Assembly (NCBI GenBank): GCA_029721435.1
Contig: CM056573.1
Location: 48,706,501-48,770,500 of the forward strand
Length of the DNA stretch: 64,000 nucleotides
Reading direction: 5' to 3'
Source: Gymnothorax reevesii
Lineage: Eukaryota > Chordata > Actinopteri > Anguilliformes > Muraenidae
Part shown: positions 1 to 11,800 of the stretch, one piece after another
Numbering within the stretch: position 1 is the stretch's first letter
How the letters are laid out: each line of letters begins with the position of its first letter
Program-made: the position numbers and the translations under genes
The notes under the pieces: generated by a model
Databases searched by the model: none
What the model was told of the DNA's origin: nothing
What the model saw: the letters and a program-made list of their open reading frames with translations, nothing else

Positions 1-3000
1 CATTCTTCTGTAAGCTCACACTTATTCATATTTTTATATGGGCAGAGATTGACGTTAAGTTGAAGAATTTGTTCTCCCCCCATCCCCTCCCTAAAATAAT
101 TGAGTCCCATTCCATCAATGTGCTTCAGAACATTTGGCCAAGTCACTGATGAGATGCACCACACTGAAGTCATACCGCAGTCTGCTTGTGTTATTCTTAA
201 TTCGTTTTTATTTTCTGCAATCTGGTAAGTATTTCCATTTAATATCTGCGAATCAAAGAAACTAATTTCTGCTGCAAATGACGTGCAGCTCGCACATGGG
301 TCGTATAAGGCCACCATTTTGCATTAAAATACTTACCACGCATTCCCCGAGGCACAGAGGCAGGGATTATTGATCAAAATGCATCTAAGGATTGTCCTAT
401 AAGAAGACTCAAGAGGTTTGGTTGGATCCAGATCTCTGGATGACTCTACTTTTTATGACAAGCATCATTAGATCTCGAACAACCACAATTTACCGAGGAC
501 TCTGACCCTCTCATATAAAAACTCCATGGTATATTGAAGCCATTGCTTCATCAGGAGGCTATCTTTCCACATGGCACGGGTTTAAACAGCCCTCTAAACT
601 ACCTCCTGATATGAAGACAAACAAAACATTACACAGAGTGGCTTCAGTCATGTGGCAGGAGTGAGGTTCAGAGCCATATAGCTGCTGGCTGACCTATCTA
701 AGATGCAAGGGGGATGATCCAACACCGCAGTGGGGAACACGTGGCAGGAAACGAAACTCCATGCTGAGGCTGTTATGGCTGATCTGCCCTGATTACTCAT
801 TCTGCGCCCATCACAGAGCTGATGAAATATGCAACCCGACAAACCCTACTGTTCTGCTTCGTTCTATAATGGCTGTGATATATTAAGATACTTAAAATTC
901 ACAAGCAGCTCAGCATTTCCTTCTCACTCACAGCAGGTGAAGCAGATACATTCAAGCAGCTTCGTTTGCACGGTCTCCCACCCTGCAGGCCCCGTACCCT
1001 GCTCTGTCATTAAAGACCACTGGCCCATCAGGATAAAATGACTCTTTTTCATTAGTCAGACATAATTTTGTTGGAATCTGCTCTCGAACAGATTGATTTT
1101 CTAAGATCTTTAGATTGGCAAAACCTTTTAAGTATGTGCAAAACTAATATAGCAACCAGTGGCAGCTGCACAACAAATACTATGGCTGATCATTAATTTA
1201 TATAGATTGTGTTAAATGGATTTTGTGCATGTTAAAATGGTAAATTGAGCTCAAAGCGTTGTTTGGTTTTTGTGGAAAGTGCCATTCCTCTGTACATTGG
1301 GGTTGAAATATTATTATATGCCATCACGGTGACGACAGCGGTGGCAGTGCGCCCCGGGTTTATGCAGGCTATGGTTGACCATACTGTATTATTCAATATT
1401 ATAATCAGCCACAACCTGAAAACCACCTGTCTAACAGTGTGGAGGTCCCTCTTGTACTGCAAAAAGCTCCATAAAAGTGATGTCCACCTGAGTTCTGAGA
1501 CTAATGGATTTCAGCACAATATTTCCCAGAGCATCCAACTTCAACCACCAGCTTGTCTTCTTCCCACAGTGCATCCTGACTCCATCATCTCACCAGGTAA
1601 ATGGTGCCCACTACCCAGCCAATGCTCAGGATGTAAAAGAAAACGGGACTCACTGGAACAGGCAACTATCTTCAAGTGCTCCAAGGTCCATTTCCAACAC
1701 TCACATGCCCATTGTAGGCACTTTAAGTGGTGGAGCAGGGTTAGAATGAGCTATCCAACTGGTCTGCAGCCACAAAGCGCTATGTATAGAAGCATGCAAA
1801 ATACACTTTGTGTTGTGACACATTCCTCAGGCAATTATCATTAAAAATTCTTACAATTTTATAGCTCATCAGTTATGAAAGAAGCAAACTATGAACAGCA
1901 GGGCAAGAATGCTCAAAAATCAAACAAGCTGCTGAAACTCTGAAAGCCGTTGACGATGACACTGTTAGCGTATCATATTCACATGTAGCTTCAGTTCAGT
2001 TTCTAGCAAGTCCATAACAGTCACAGCAAAACCATATATCAACACCAAGTGGAATGTTTTTCTGTACGGTTTGTGTTATGGTTAGTTTCACTGAAAATCC
2101 ATTTCGCCAACGTTAGAAGTTTAGTTAGCAATTCGCTTTTTACTCATCAGTGGAGGACAAACACTGTGAGACGGCAAACCCTCAGTCTTCTCATGCTGGA
2201 CTGAGGGCAGATTGTACACTTCAGTGACAGTACATAACATTATCCTCCTGAGGCACAAAGTGGTATTACCAGACAAAATAGGCCACACAGGAACGGGGCT
2301 AGCTGGTTGACATGTTTTCCTCTGTAGATATCTTTTATAGACTGTATAAAATAATGCACATTGTCTCCATAACGTCACCAGTAGAATCCTGGAAAGCCAG
2401 TAGGTAGCTCCAGCCATCGCCATCTTCGCAGTGCTAGACTCCTGGCTAATCCAAAAATGGGCAAAGAGGTAGAGCGTTCGTGCAGCTGAGATGGGCCGAA
2501 TGGAGCCTGGTTGCTGAGACATGCCGACCAAGTTCGAAACTACCAAAATAGCCGTAGCTAAGTACCTTAGCTATTGCTCCCCCAGGGAAGCAGCAAAGTG
2601 ACAGAGCCTGCCGGCAGTACACAGTGGCAGGTGGAACGCTGTACCTTGCCTGGAAGCAGTGGCTGCTGGCACCCTCCGTAATGTTATTCCCCTCCTCGCT
2701 ACCAACAACCAGAGTCCTTAACTAACACTGGAACTGCTTGCCTGTCTTCCTGTTTTCGATGTTGGTAACACTGAATGTAATGAACAAAACCTTGAGGCAT
2801 CCACCAAATACTGCCGCTCAGAGAGAGCGAACTAGCCCTTGGCTTATGTAGCGAAGTCCAGCATTAAGACCAGGTTAACATTAGTTTGACCAGTTTAGCA
2901 TTAATACTGCAAATTGCTCACCCACTAATGCTGTAGATATTATTTTCCAACCTCGCACTGACAGATTGTCATCAGAAGTAATATCACCCTAAATCCAACA

Positions 3001-4549
3001 CTTCTCTATTTTGTTTTTACTATGATGCATGCCAGTGCAATTACTGCTAGCATATACTCCTAATAACTTTGTTAGCACGGTTGGGTGTCCTGCTCAAAGG
3101 TTAAATCGAGGGTCTTTCATTGGTGGGTTACTTAGCAAGTTAACAAGCTAAGCTACTGTAGCCAATAGGCCATGTATGGTGACCACAGACACTCTGCTGA
3201 CTAGGAACACATGGCCTGCATTGTGATGGAGTTGAATGTTGGTATACAATTCAATATCTTAAAAACATATAGTACAACCGATTCCTTCAAATGTTCACGT
3301 CATTTTGCTTCTCACTTGACAAATCAGTAACCATGGCTATAGTGCTCCATGTGCTCCCTTTCGTAATATTAGCTACCCCATAGCTCCCAAGTGACCTGCA
3401 TCTGGCGGGTCCGACCCGCATTTGAATGGCAAAACCAGCAAGCGAAGGGAAAAACCCGCAATTTGGGGATTTACGCACTATTTCTCCACCCACGCGTAAT
3501 AATGTGTTATGAATCAATGAAATGAAATGCAAATTCCACCACCCGGTCAATAAATTGATAAGGTCCTTCAAACTTGGGAGGTATGTACCCCTGCAACTCA
3601 CTGCTCATCTTTCAGGTTGAATAATTCATGGTAATTCTTGACCTCAACAATGAGCCTTTCCTCATACAATTTTTTGCTTTTGTTTCATATGTTTTGGTAA
3701 CATATTGTCTCTGGACACAGAATTCAGTCTAATGTAGCTGACAAGCAACAGTGTTTCCAGTTCCCATTTGGAACATTATTTGGGTTTATATCGCTAAGTT
3801 GTCACTAAAACATGGTGCTCAGCTACAACTATTTCCACCTTCTTGATGAGTAGCTTGCAGCATTTTCAACAACTCTTGAGTTGCCTAGTCTGTCGAGGAC
3901 TCAGTAAAGAAACACATTTAGCAACAGGTTGATATCATGGAATGGGTCAAATTATCAAGCTGACGTATTTAAATAAGTGCAATTATGCTGTGTCAGAAAT
4001 CACACCGAAAACAGAAATGAGTCCATTTTTAGCAAAGCGACAGCAATAATCGCACAACAGTTTAAAAGCATTAACAACAGGAAGTACCGTGCAATGCTTC
4101 AGGGAACCAGCTGAGGGACATAGCCTTCTGGAAGCACGCAGCAGCATGCAAAATTCTGTAGCTTCCTGGCCTGGAAGCAGTCAGTGCATTTATACACGCA
4201 ATTAAAGCTAGATAAAGTTAAAGCTCAGTTAGGCCATTTAATCGGACTACTATCCCTGTCTCAGTATACATGCATGGTATGCAAATCAGTTTATTGACCA
4301 CGGCATGTCCATCACCGCTACAAACAAGTCAGCTGGCAGAAAACTGGTAGCATTATGTCAAATGGCGAAAAGATGGACAACTTTATGGCTCTGTACATTT
4401 CTTACATTATGCTTTTCATTCGTACAGTTGAGATTCGCGCTATCCCTGGTGGTTATAGTGTTAGTTGAAGGCCAACGCCGTAAGCTCCTGGAGTGGTCCA
4501 ACAGCGTGAACTGTGCTATGCTCCACTTTATGCCCTCTCTTCTACCCCC
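1..4549. other. Non-coding stretch, no gene seen
   Basis: No exon-like open frame with splice sites and no recognisable protein is visible on either strand. The longest open frames (for example 1245-1844 plus and 2121-2546 minus) match no family I know and lack codon or domain signals. Positions 2940-3170 resemble 5835-6085 and are listed separately. Confidence 0.6.
2940..3170. repeat. Diverged repeat, copy 1
   Basis: This segment aligns in the same orientation with 5835-6085. Shared landmarks in order are a TCACCCTAAAT-like block, GATGCATGCC, a TAATAACT block and a CATTGG...AGCAAGTTAAC block. The copies are perhaps two-thirds identical with small gaps. It is either an old local duplication or two copies of an unrecognised dispersed repeat. 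Confidence 0.45.
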
Positions 4550-5310
4550 GGGTGTGTTTCCCAAAAGCGTAGTTGCTGACTAAGTTCGCAATAGGGATGC
4601 ACTGGTACCACTTTTTTAAAAACCGATATGAGTATGAGTATTTTACCTTGTGTACTTGCCATTACCGAGTACCGATACCGATATTTCTGAAATGTTTTCC
4701 AGGAAAATACAATGACAGTTTTTGGAGAGCAGGTTTTATTTTCTTTTTATAACAAGCTTAAAGGAGGCCAATATCAAACAATTCACACATGGCTATTTCC
4801 AAAAAAAAAGGGGGGTAGGCCTTAATGCTAAACATCTTTCTGTATTTAGGGCTGACAAAAAGCCTTTTAAGCACTGCCATCAAATGAGGCAAAACATTAC
4901 TGAAGCTTGACAAATGAAATTAAGCTCGCTGCATAGGCAAGGTAACACACCCAACTTCATAAAAAACTAGAACTATTAATTGGCACAGACAGTTTCCACA
5001 CACATTCATAGTTTCTCAATCCAACTTAAGTCAATTGCTAGTGAATATTCAAAACTGATCCAGGTGCGCCATCTAGTTATAGAATGTTGTAGCTGCGTAG
5101 CCTTGTGTCTTACATTAAGTGGTATTGGTGCGTGGTATCGGCAGATGTCAACGAGTACAATTTTCGAGTATATTAACAAGGTATCGGGCAGATACCTGAT
5201 ATTGGTATCGGTATCAGCACAACACTACTTCGTAATTTTCATAGTTCGTCCACCCACAGTCAGTAGTTCCAACTATGTAAGTTAGCACTGTGCTTTCGGG
5301 AAACGTATCC
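4550..5310. mobile_element. Angel-like hairpin element interrupted by a hAT insertion
   Basis: The left arm reads GGTGTGTTTCCCAAAAGCG and the right arm is its diverged reverse complement around 5285-5310 (GCTTTCGGGAAACG). Fish genomes carry a short palindromic non-autonomous family with this GTTTCCCAAAAGC tip, usually called Angel. Related copies lie at 22907-23949 and 51491-51622. Here the loop is interrupted by the hAT-like element at 4592-5227. The family name is from memory of the motif. Confidence 0.55.
4592..5227. mobile_element. Non-autonomous hAT-like element
   Basis: The ends form imperfect inverted repeats, TAGGGATGCACTGGTACC on the left against TAGTGTTGTGCTGATACC read inward from the right. 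The flanks are 8 bases each, gttcgcaa and cttcgtaa, matching at 6 of 8 positions, as expected for a hAT target duplication with later mutations. At 636 bases it is too short for a transposase and has no relevant frame. It sits inside an Angel-like hairpin, so it inserted later. Confidence 0.6.
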
Positions 5311-5359
5311 CGAGTTTCCCATGCATGTTGGATGCAGGTCAGGAGCAAAGCCTGATGGG

Positions 5360-5575
5360 AATGAGTCGTTTTGAATGAGTTTTCTGATGGCAAGTGGAAG
5401 GAAAATTTTTGGATGACGTGCAGGTCATTCGATAAAATATGCAGATTAATGGAAGAAGTTATGATCCCGTTATGTTATGAAGTTATGAAGAGGCGTGACT
5501 CTTCGAGCACCAATACCATTGCAGATGAGGATTGCTACTGTTCTGTACAAACTCACTGATAGTACAGAGTTTTTG
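5360..5575 (+). pseudogene. PIF/Harbinger transposase fragment, frameshifted
   Basis: The frame from 5371 gives a stretch with WKENFWM then SFDKICRLMEEVMIPL, followed in another frame by TLRAPIPLQMRIATVLYKL. This order is typical of the N-terminal region of Harbinger (HARBI1-like, DDE_Tnp_4) transposases, where a KENFRM-type helix precedes an 'RAPIP...VAI.LYKL' segment. The DDE catalytic core is absent. At least one frameshift separates the halves, near 5495. Downstream sequence to about 5850 may be non-coding remains of the same element. Confidence 0.65.
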
Positions 5576-5834
5576 CTAATCTGTTTGATGTTCACAAGTC
5601 CTCAAAACTTCCGGGTCAAAGCCCGGCACAATGAACTGTGGAGCGTGCGCAGAGCACATAGTCCAGTTTGGCTTGATTCAATCGGATACATGGAGGAGTA
5701 ATCTGACTAGTAACCACATTATCTGGGTCTGTTAGTCTGACTGAGAAATTCAATTTAGTATGATTCCAGGCGGACCAACGTTTACATCCATTTTAAAAGT
5801 CTGGTTTCAGACAGACCAAGCCAATAAATATATT

Positions 5835-6085
5835 TTCTCTACCGTCTTGTAGACACACTCAGTGATGGCTTTCTAACCTGGCATAGATACCTTTTGTTCA
5901 AAAGTATTGTCACCCCAAATTCAGACACGTGTATAATGTTTTAACTTCGGTGCATGCCCCTTTAATAACTGTGGCAAGCAAACGCTCCCATTAGCGTGGC
6001 TGGGCATCTCGATAGAAGTCTAAATCAAGGTTTATTCATTGGCTGGCTAATTAGCAAGTTAACGAGCTAATGTTAATGCCTGCTA
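5835..6085. repeat. Diverged repeat, copy 2
   Basis: Same-orientation partner of 2940-3170, sharing TCACCCCAAAT, GGTGCATGCCC, TAATAACTG and CATTGG...AGCAAGTTAAC blocks in the same order. It lies just right of the Harbinger fragment. Its family is not recognised. Confidence 0.45.
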
Positions 6086-7194
6086 ATTAGTGCAACATAT
6101 AAATAAGGTACTTGAATTTCATTCACCGAAAAAATAGGGCATGGACTGCTTAGATGGTCTTTTAGTAAAAGTTACCTCATAGCAAGCCATATTCAATGTT
6201 AGCATAAAAAGTTATTTAATTCTGACTTCCACAAATACCACTTCCTGGTGTTTACGGATTTTTTTCTTTGGAAAACGATTCTTCCGTTGACGCCCTAATT
6301 CACATACCTCCTCTTAAAGAGAGCAAAGAATAAACAAGAGACAGCATAATTTTTCAGAATACAGGTCGGCATGGGGTGTCAAAACTGTCACGGCATGTTA
6401 TGGGAAAACTACCATGATGCCACCTTGCAAAAATGAAAGCAGCACATGTGGAACAGTTAATTGGAGCCATCAACACAACCATGGCTTAGAAGTCAAGTTC
6501 AGTGAATCGAATTTACCTAGCTGAGGTGATGCCCCGCAAATGGCTAGTGGCTTGCAACAGTGGCAAGTGGCTTGCTCCCTGTGGCGTCACCCACCCGTGT
6601 CGTCTAAGTGGCCACATTCTTAACCCTTCGATGCACAACATATGAACACCTCTTCTAATGCACAACATGGGTCAAAAATGACCCGCATTCATTTTATATG
6701 TGTTTTCATGCTGGGTGAATGTTTCTTTGCTGTATCTTTTGAAATCTATTTATTTCATGATTAAATGTGCCAATTATTCTTTTAATATCTTGTTTTTGGT
6801 TAGTACAAGGTCACTGCTTCTATTGTCCCTTTATTATTTTAGGAATAAAAACAGATTTTGGATTACTACACCAACTTTAAGGCCCAGTCACACAGCCGAT
6901 CACGCACGAATCACTCACAAATCACGCACAGATTGGGTTTGTGCGTGCTTGTGCGTTGAGAAATTTACCAATTTTTCGGGGTGTCGGGGGTAGAAATCTC
7001 GGACGAATCACGCATGAATCGCGCATGAACCACGCATGTATCACTTACAATCACTGACATATCGCGCACGTCGACGCATAATAGCAAACACGGTGCAGTA
7101 TTCCACGAACATTCGACGCACGCCCGACGCATGAATCACGGCGAAGCACGCACGAAAAACGCACCTTTGGCGTCACTATCGCTTCGGTTCAGCG

Positions 7195-7205
7195 CATATA
7201 AAAAG
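7195..7205 (+). promoter_or_regulatory. TATA-like box inside the Harbinger derivative
   Basis: CATATAAAAAG lies 56 bases before the ATG at 7261, leaving room for a start site near 7225-7235 and a short leader. It is the best core-promoter match in this element and sits exactly where an element-encoded gene would need it. Confidence 0.45.
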
Positions 7206-7260
7206 CGGTGAACGACGGGAGTTCCTCAGTACCTTTCGCCAATCAAGAACACTTCAAGAG

Positions 7261-7458
7261 ATGCCACCCAGGAAAGCTCGCTTGCCCTCAAACACAAGGG
7301 AGCAGAAGAAGAAAGCTGCTGAAGAAGAAGAAGTTCTGCAGCAGGAACACCATAACATCTCTTCTTTGAGGGTTCATAGTGATATGGACCCCTTTGCAGC
7401 AAGGTCTGGAATGGCAAAAGTGCCCGAAATGGCTGCTTTTATATGCCAAAATACATAC
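7261..7458 (+). CDS. Putative first exon of an element-encoded protein, then splice donor
   Basis: The open frame starts MPPRKARLP, runs through a Lys/Glu-rich segment (REQKKKAAEEEEVLQQ, about residues 13-28) and reaches ICQNTY. There a perfect donor GTGAGT begins at 7459. The start is the first ATG after the TATA-like box. Autonomous Harbinger elements encode a Myb-like protein besides the transposase, so this could be the first exon of such a gene kept in a deletion derivative. I see no Myb repeat here and no matching acceptor downstream, so the function is unassigned. The reading frame stays open past the donor, but that part is made of element repeats. Confidence 0.4.
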
Positions 7459-8329
7459 GTGAGTTGTCAGTGGTTCGTCAGTGGAACATCAGTGAATCAT
7501 CAGTTTTCTGTCAGTCAGTCGTGCGTCGAAAATGCGTCACTCGTCAGTGGATGTGCGTCGTTATGCGTTTTCCGTCAGTGATATGTCAGTTATTCGTCAG
7601 TTTTATAATTGATTGTCAGTGGATGTCAGTGGAATGAACGTGATACGTGCGCGTTTCATGCGTGATATGAACGTGGGGCGTCAGTGGACGGACGTGGACG
7701 TGCGCGGATTCAAACCAGTTCTGACGCATAAGCACTGACGGCCGACGAGTGTCCCGCGCATAGTTACGCATACTCGACGCATAAACTACGCATGCCGACT
7801 CATGAATTACGCACACCAACGCACAGTTGTGCGTCGGAAAATTTTTGAACCGTTCAAAACTCAAAATCACGCACAAACCGCCTTCGACGCACATCCACTT
7901 ACAATCACTGACAGTCCACGTTCGTTCCACCTACGAAGTACGCATACGACGTACGCTCCGCGCAGAAACGAAAATCTGTGCGTAATTCATGCGTAATTCA
8001 TGCGTTTTCGCTGTGTGACTGGGCCTTTACATACATGGGTCAAAAATGACCCTTTTATCCAAGTGTGATTTTGAATGAAATTACTTCATATTATAACAAT
8101 AATTTGCTGTAAATAATCACTTTAGGAGTACTTTGGGCCAAAGAATCATACATTTTATATTTGAAATGTGTTTATTTGCCATACACAGACATGAACATAG
8201 TGTAGACACATACCTCTGATAACAGTTGAACTGATATTTTAACATTGGACAAAGTACCATCTGATTTGTGACCAAATAAAACCTCACAACTGATCACAGA
8301 ATACAATAGTTTAACAACTGTAATCTTAT

Positions 8330-8462
8330 TTGTGACCTGAGGCGCATAGGCTGGGTCATCATCATCATCATCATCATCATCAGAGATTTCAGACTCAGAA
8401 TCAGGACCAATTCCATCCTCATCTTCCTGATCTAGTCCCTCATGCAGCATCTCCACAACCAT
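8330..8462 (-). pseudogene. piggyBac transposase N-terminal remnant
   Basis: The minus frame starts MVVEMLHEGLDQEDEDG, continues into SESEISDD and then a run of nine aspartates encoded by an ATC/GAT microsatellite (8354-8381). An acidic, Ser/Asp-rich head before the DDE domain is common in piggyBac transposases, and the position inside a TTAA-flanked element supports this. The open frame continues to 8172 but loses family resemblance beyond about 8330. The rest of the transposase is missing. Confidence 0.5.
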
Positions 8463-8854
8463 TTCAGCAGTAAATCAATGAACAGCCACGATCTGATTAC
8501 TGAAAAGCAAAAGCACAAAATATTCTCATCAGTATACAGAGGCAAGCTTGATAGTGGGACAGCCAGGGTTTATTATGACCTTGAGGCATTTCTAGGATCT
8601 GTCAACTGTCACACTACTTTAGTTTTATTTTGGTGTCCTAGCTAAGATAGCTTGCTAGCTACAATATACTATTATAATAGAATACAATTATTTTCCTCTC
8701 TGACAAGTAATGTAGTTTTTTTTAAGGTAACTTAAACCTTATCAATTATTAGGGGCCACGGGGCAGCCTAGCTGTCGGAGCGTATGTGCGCACTCATCTC
8801 CTATACTCCCACACCACAAACACACTGGTAACTTCATGTGATTAAAGTGACACG

Positions 8855-8855
<1 letters not shown>

Positions 8856-8888
<33 letters not shown>
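8856..8888. repeat. (CA)n microsatellite
   Basis: About 16 uninterrupted CA units within the piggyBac element. Confidence 0.9.
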
Positions 8889-8891
<3 letters not shown>

Positions 8892-11800
8892 TCACACAAC
8901 ACCAGCACACAGATAAACTAAATTTGGTCACAGCTCCTCCATTTCCGAGCTGAGAGATGGTCACGTGTCTGTCTGATCAGTTCTGTCTTGACCTTAAGAT
9001 CGTGGGTTTGATTCCCATGTTGACAGAGATGTTATGTCCGGCAGTAGATTCCTGTGGCCCTATCATATACACAGTTATGTTTCACAAGTCTAGCTAGCTA
9101 GAGGCAGTTATCTTTCACAAGTCTAACTAGCTAGCTAATATAGGCTAGTTATTTTCCTATTTTTCCTATGTTTTTTACTTATTCAATAGACTGTATGACT
9201 AATTATATTAATTTAAGCTGTATGTAGCTTAAACCCTAATCATTTATCATATACTTATATTTCACAAGTCATCAAATGTCAACAGCTCGCCAGCTAGCTA
9301 GCTAACAGTATCCCATTGAAAATGTTTCCCTTTGTGACAAGAAATTGAGTCTTCAAATTATCTTAAAAATAATTCATACACAGTTATCACATCAAATTTT
9401 TTTAGTCAGGTAAGAATATAATCATTGTAAAATAAGACTTGCATGTTTCAGATGTCGAATAGTAGTCCACAGTAGGTTACAATAAATATGTTCCTGATTG
9501 CAAACACACATTTCAAAGTGGGTCATTTCTGACCCATGTGTGAAAACTTCATGTAGACTGTCAAAAGATGTTTTTATTCATAAAGGAAGAACAGAACACT
9601 GAATATGATTATTTTTAATAAACAAAACAATTAAATTTACCGAATACTTGGATTAGTAAATGATAAAATACATAGATTCTAAACATTCAGCATAGAAACA
9701 CTCAGCCGTACATGAAATAACATGGGAAATGGATATGGGTCATTTTAGACCCATGTTGCACATTAGAAGGGTAGTGATATAAAAAGTGTTTTTATTCAAA
9801 ATTTAAAAAAGAAAAATGTACAAGAAGGATAAATTATGATCAAAAACAAGTTAATTGAGGAATACCTGGAATCCTGAGTAATGAAATTAATTAATTGCAA
9901 AGATACAGCACATAAAAAGTGAGTCGGGTCACTTTAGACCCATGTTGTGCATCAAAGGGTTAATTATCCATAATTGTAAGCCTTAATATCATGTAAATGG
10001 GTGAGTTGTATAAAAATTAACCCACAGCACAATTTTCGTGAATGGAAAAAATTTCCAATGGAGACTAAAACTGTTTTTTGAATGAGGATTTAAACATATT
10101 TATTTCTGCTGTAAATTTGGGTTTTTTAAATTGGGGTCCATGGGGATTGACTCCCTTTTGCAACCAACCTCAAGTGGGGATTTGAAGAACTGCAAGAGGA
10201 GGCTACTTTCACATTGGCATCATATTTCAGCCCTGTGGGTTGCTGCCTAATATCTCTGCAACACATTGCTACGTTTTTCACATGACCTCAGTCCATTGAT
10301 AATTTTTGTATATTCTTGAATGTACTAATCTGAACTAAATTTCTTGCCAAATCTGAAATAATGCACTTTCAAAGGCAAAAACACTGGTCTTATTGAAAAC
10401 TTCGCCTCTACAAAATTGAGAGACAGAACAAGACCACATGGTCTGAAAACATCTTGCCTTCAAAGCCAATTGATTTGTGAACTGCATATTATGACCATAC
10501 AATTCTCTAAAGTTATTCTTTATTCAGTTAAAATACAATGCTTCCCACAAAGATAACTGTGTTCTTTGGGCACCAAATAGTTTAATATATTTTATGATTT
10601 CTATGTTTTGTCACAGCACCAACTGACATTGTTGGACATCTTTAGACACCCCAAAAAAGCTTCGTGCATATATAAAGGTATAAACTTTTGAGAGTGAGTT
10701 GCATAGGCTTACATTAAGGCATTAATTTGTTGAGTTTTTTTTTTTAAATTAGTCCTTTGTTTGATAGGTAAGAATGTGTTTGGCTGACTGTTTTTACAAG
10801 CAGTATTGGGCCAGATAGACACACTGACATAGACTGACACTCCAACACGTCAGGTGGTATATCATCAATGTTAAGTGGTTCATTTCTTATCCCCATTATA
10901 GACAGTGTTGATATTTTCTCCACATTTCCGATCTCATCCTAAAATTGTTACTTTGAAAGGGAATTGTTTTAGCCGGGGTTTTCCTTCAGCTCTAATAATA
11001 CGGCAGGCGGGAGCAGTGAATAATGTATGAACTGTGAGCTTATCTCTCCTCTGTCACTTGCACCTCATTCTGAATGCTTTGTGGAACTAAATGCTCTGTA
11101 CTGCAAGGTTCTTACCCAGCTCTGGACAGCGGAGATGTCCACCTCTCGTAAAAGGACATTCATCACCAGGATTGGGGACCACAGGATTGGTGATCTATTG
11201 CTTCGGCAAGACCCCATGAACAGACGTGTAATTATCCTATTTAAAGTATGCCCGCGGAGAAAGAGCCAGCTATAATTTAAATTGTTTTGTTTCCCTGAAG
11301 CCAAAAGCTCTTCGCGATAGACTCAGTGTAATGGAGACTGATATTTATTATCAGTTATTTATTAAGGTGACGCTAATTGTATAGATATTTAATCAGCTCT
11401 GAGAGGAGCGCGCCTCTCACTCAGCTCGGAGCTGTATGTTTCCCAGTCCTTCTCTTCTCTTTTGTTGATGTGGCAGGAGATGCAGATAATTGAATTGGCG
11501 GGGATTTTCTGTCTTCTCTGGCAGAGGGGAAATTGGAGTCTTCAGATTCCATTAGCGGAGCCGTTCTGCAGTCGCTCACGCCGGCATGTCAGTGCAGGAC
11601 GCAGTCGGGCTGTGCGGAGAAGAGGAAATGATCAACATAGACCCCAGCATAATAATGATCTTAGGAGCTGGGGAGAACGCGTCTGGGTAAAGGCCTAAAA
11701 AAGTGCTGGTCGCATTAGCCTCAGTACCAAGAGCGGTAGGAATGCGGTAGGAGGAGGTTAGCTGCAGCCCCTTGCGTCTCCCTCGTTATCCTTGCTGTAG

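Larger units (their letters stand above)
6880..8026. mobile_element. Harbinger-type deletion derivative nested in the piggyBac element
   Basis: Terminal inverted repeats are AGGCCCAGTCACACAGC and its exact reverse complement. The flanking trinucleotide is TTA on both sides (6877-6879 and 8027-8029), the target preference of PIF/Harbinger elements. Both arms are crowded with short motifs in either orientation (CACGCA, ACGCAT, GTCAGTG) spaced roughly 8 to 25 bases apart. The middle retains a TATA-like box, an ATG frame and a consensus splice donor (see 7195 and 7261). No transposase is present. Confidence 0.75.
6624..9959. mobile_element. piggyBac-family element with perfect TTAA flanks
   Basis: The element begins CCCTTCGATGCACAACAT and ends with the reverse complement of CCCTTTGATGCACAACAT. 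It is bounded on both sides by TTAA (6620-6623 and 9960-9963), the piggyBac target duplication. Subterminal repeats of GGGTCA...TGACCC type (GGGTCAAAAATGACCC) lie near the ends and again inside. The minus strand keeps an acidic transposase N-terminus at about 8330-8462, but the catalytic core is not found, so this is an internally deleted copy. A Harbinger-type element (6880-8026) is nested inside. Confidence 0.85.

Noticed and set aside
1245..1844. Longest plus-strand open frame of the left end (199 residues)
   Set aside because: No domain, no splice context and low-complexity composition; overlapping frames on both strands are equally open by chance.
8940..9050. tRNA gene or SINE
   Set aside because: Only a B-box-like GGGTTTGATTCCC is visible; no cloverleaf, A box, tail or target duplication.
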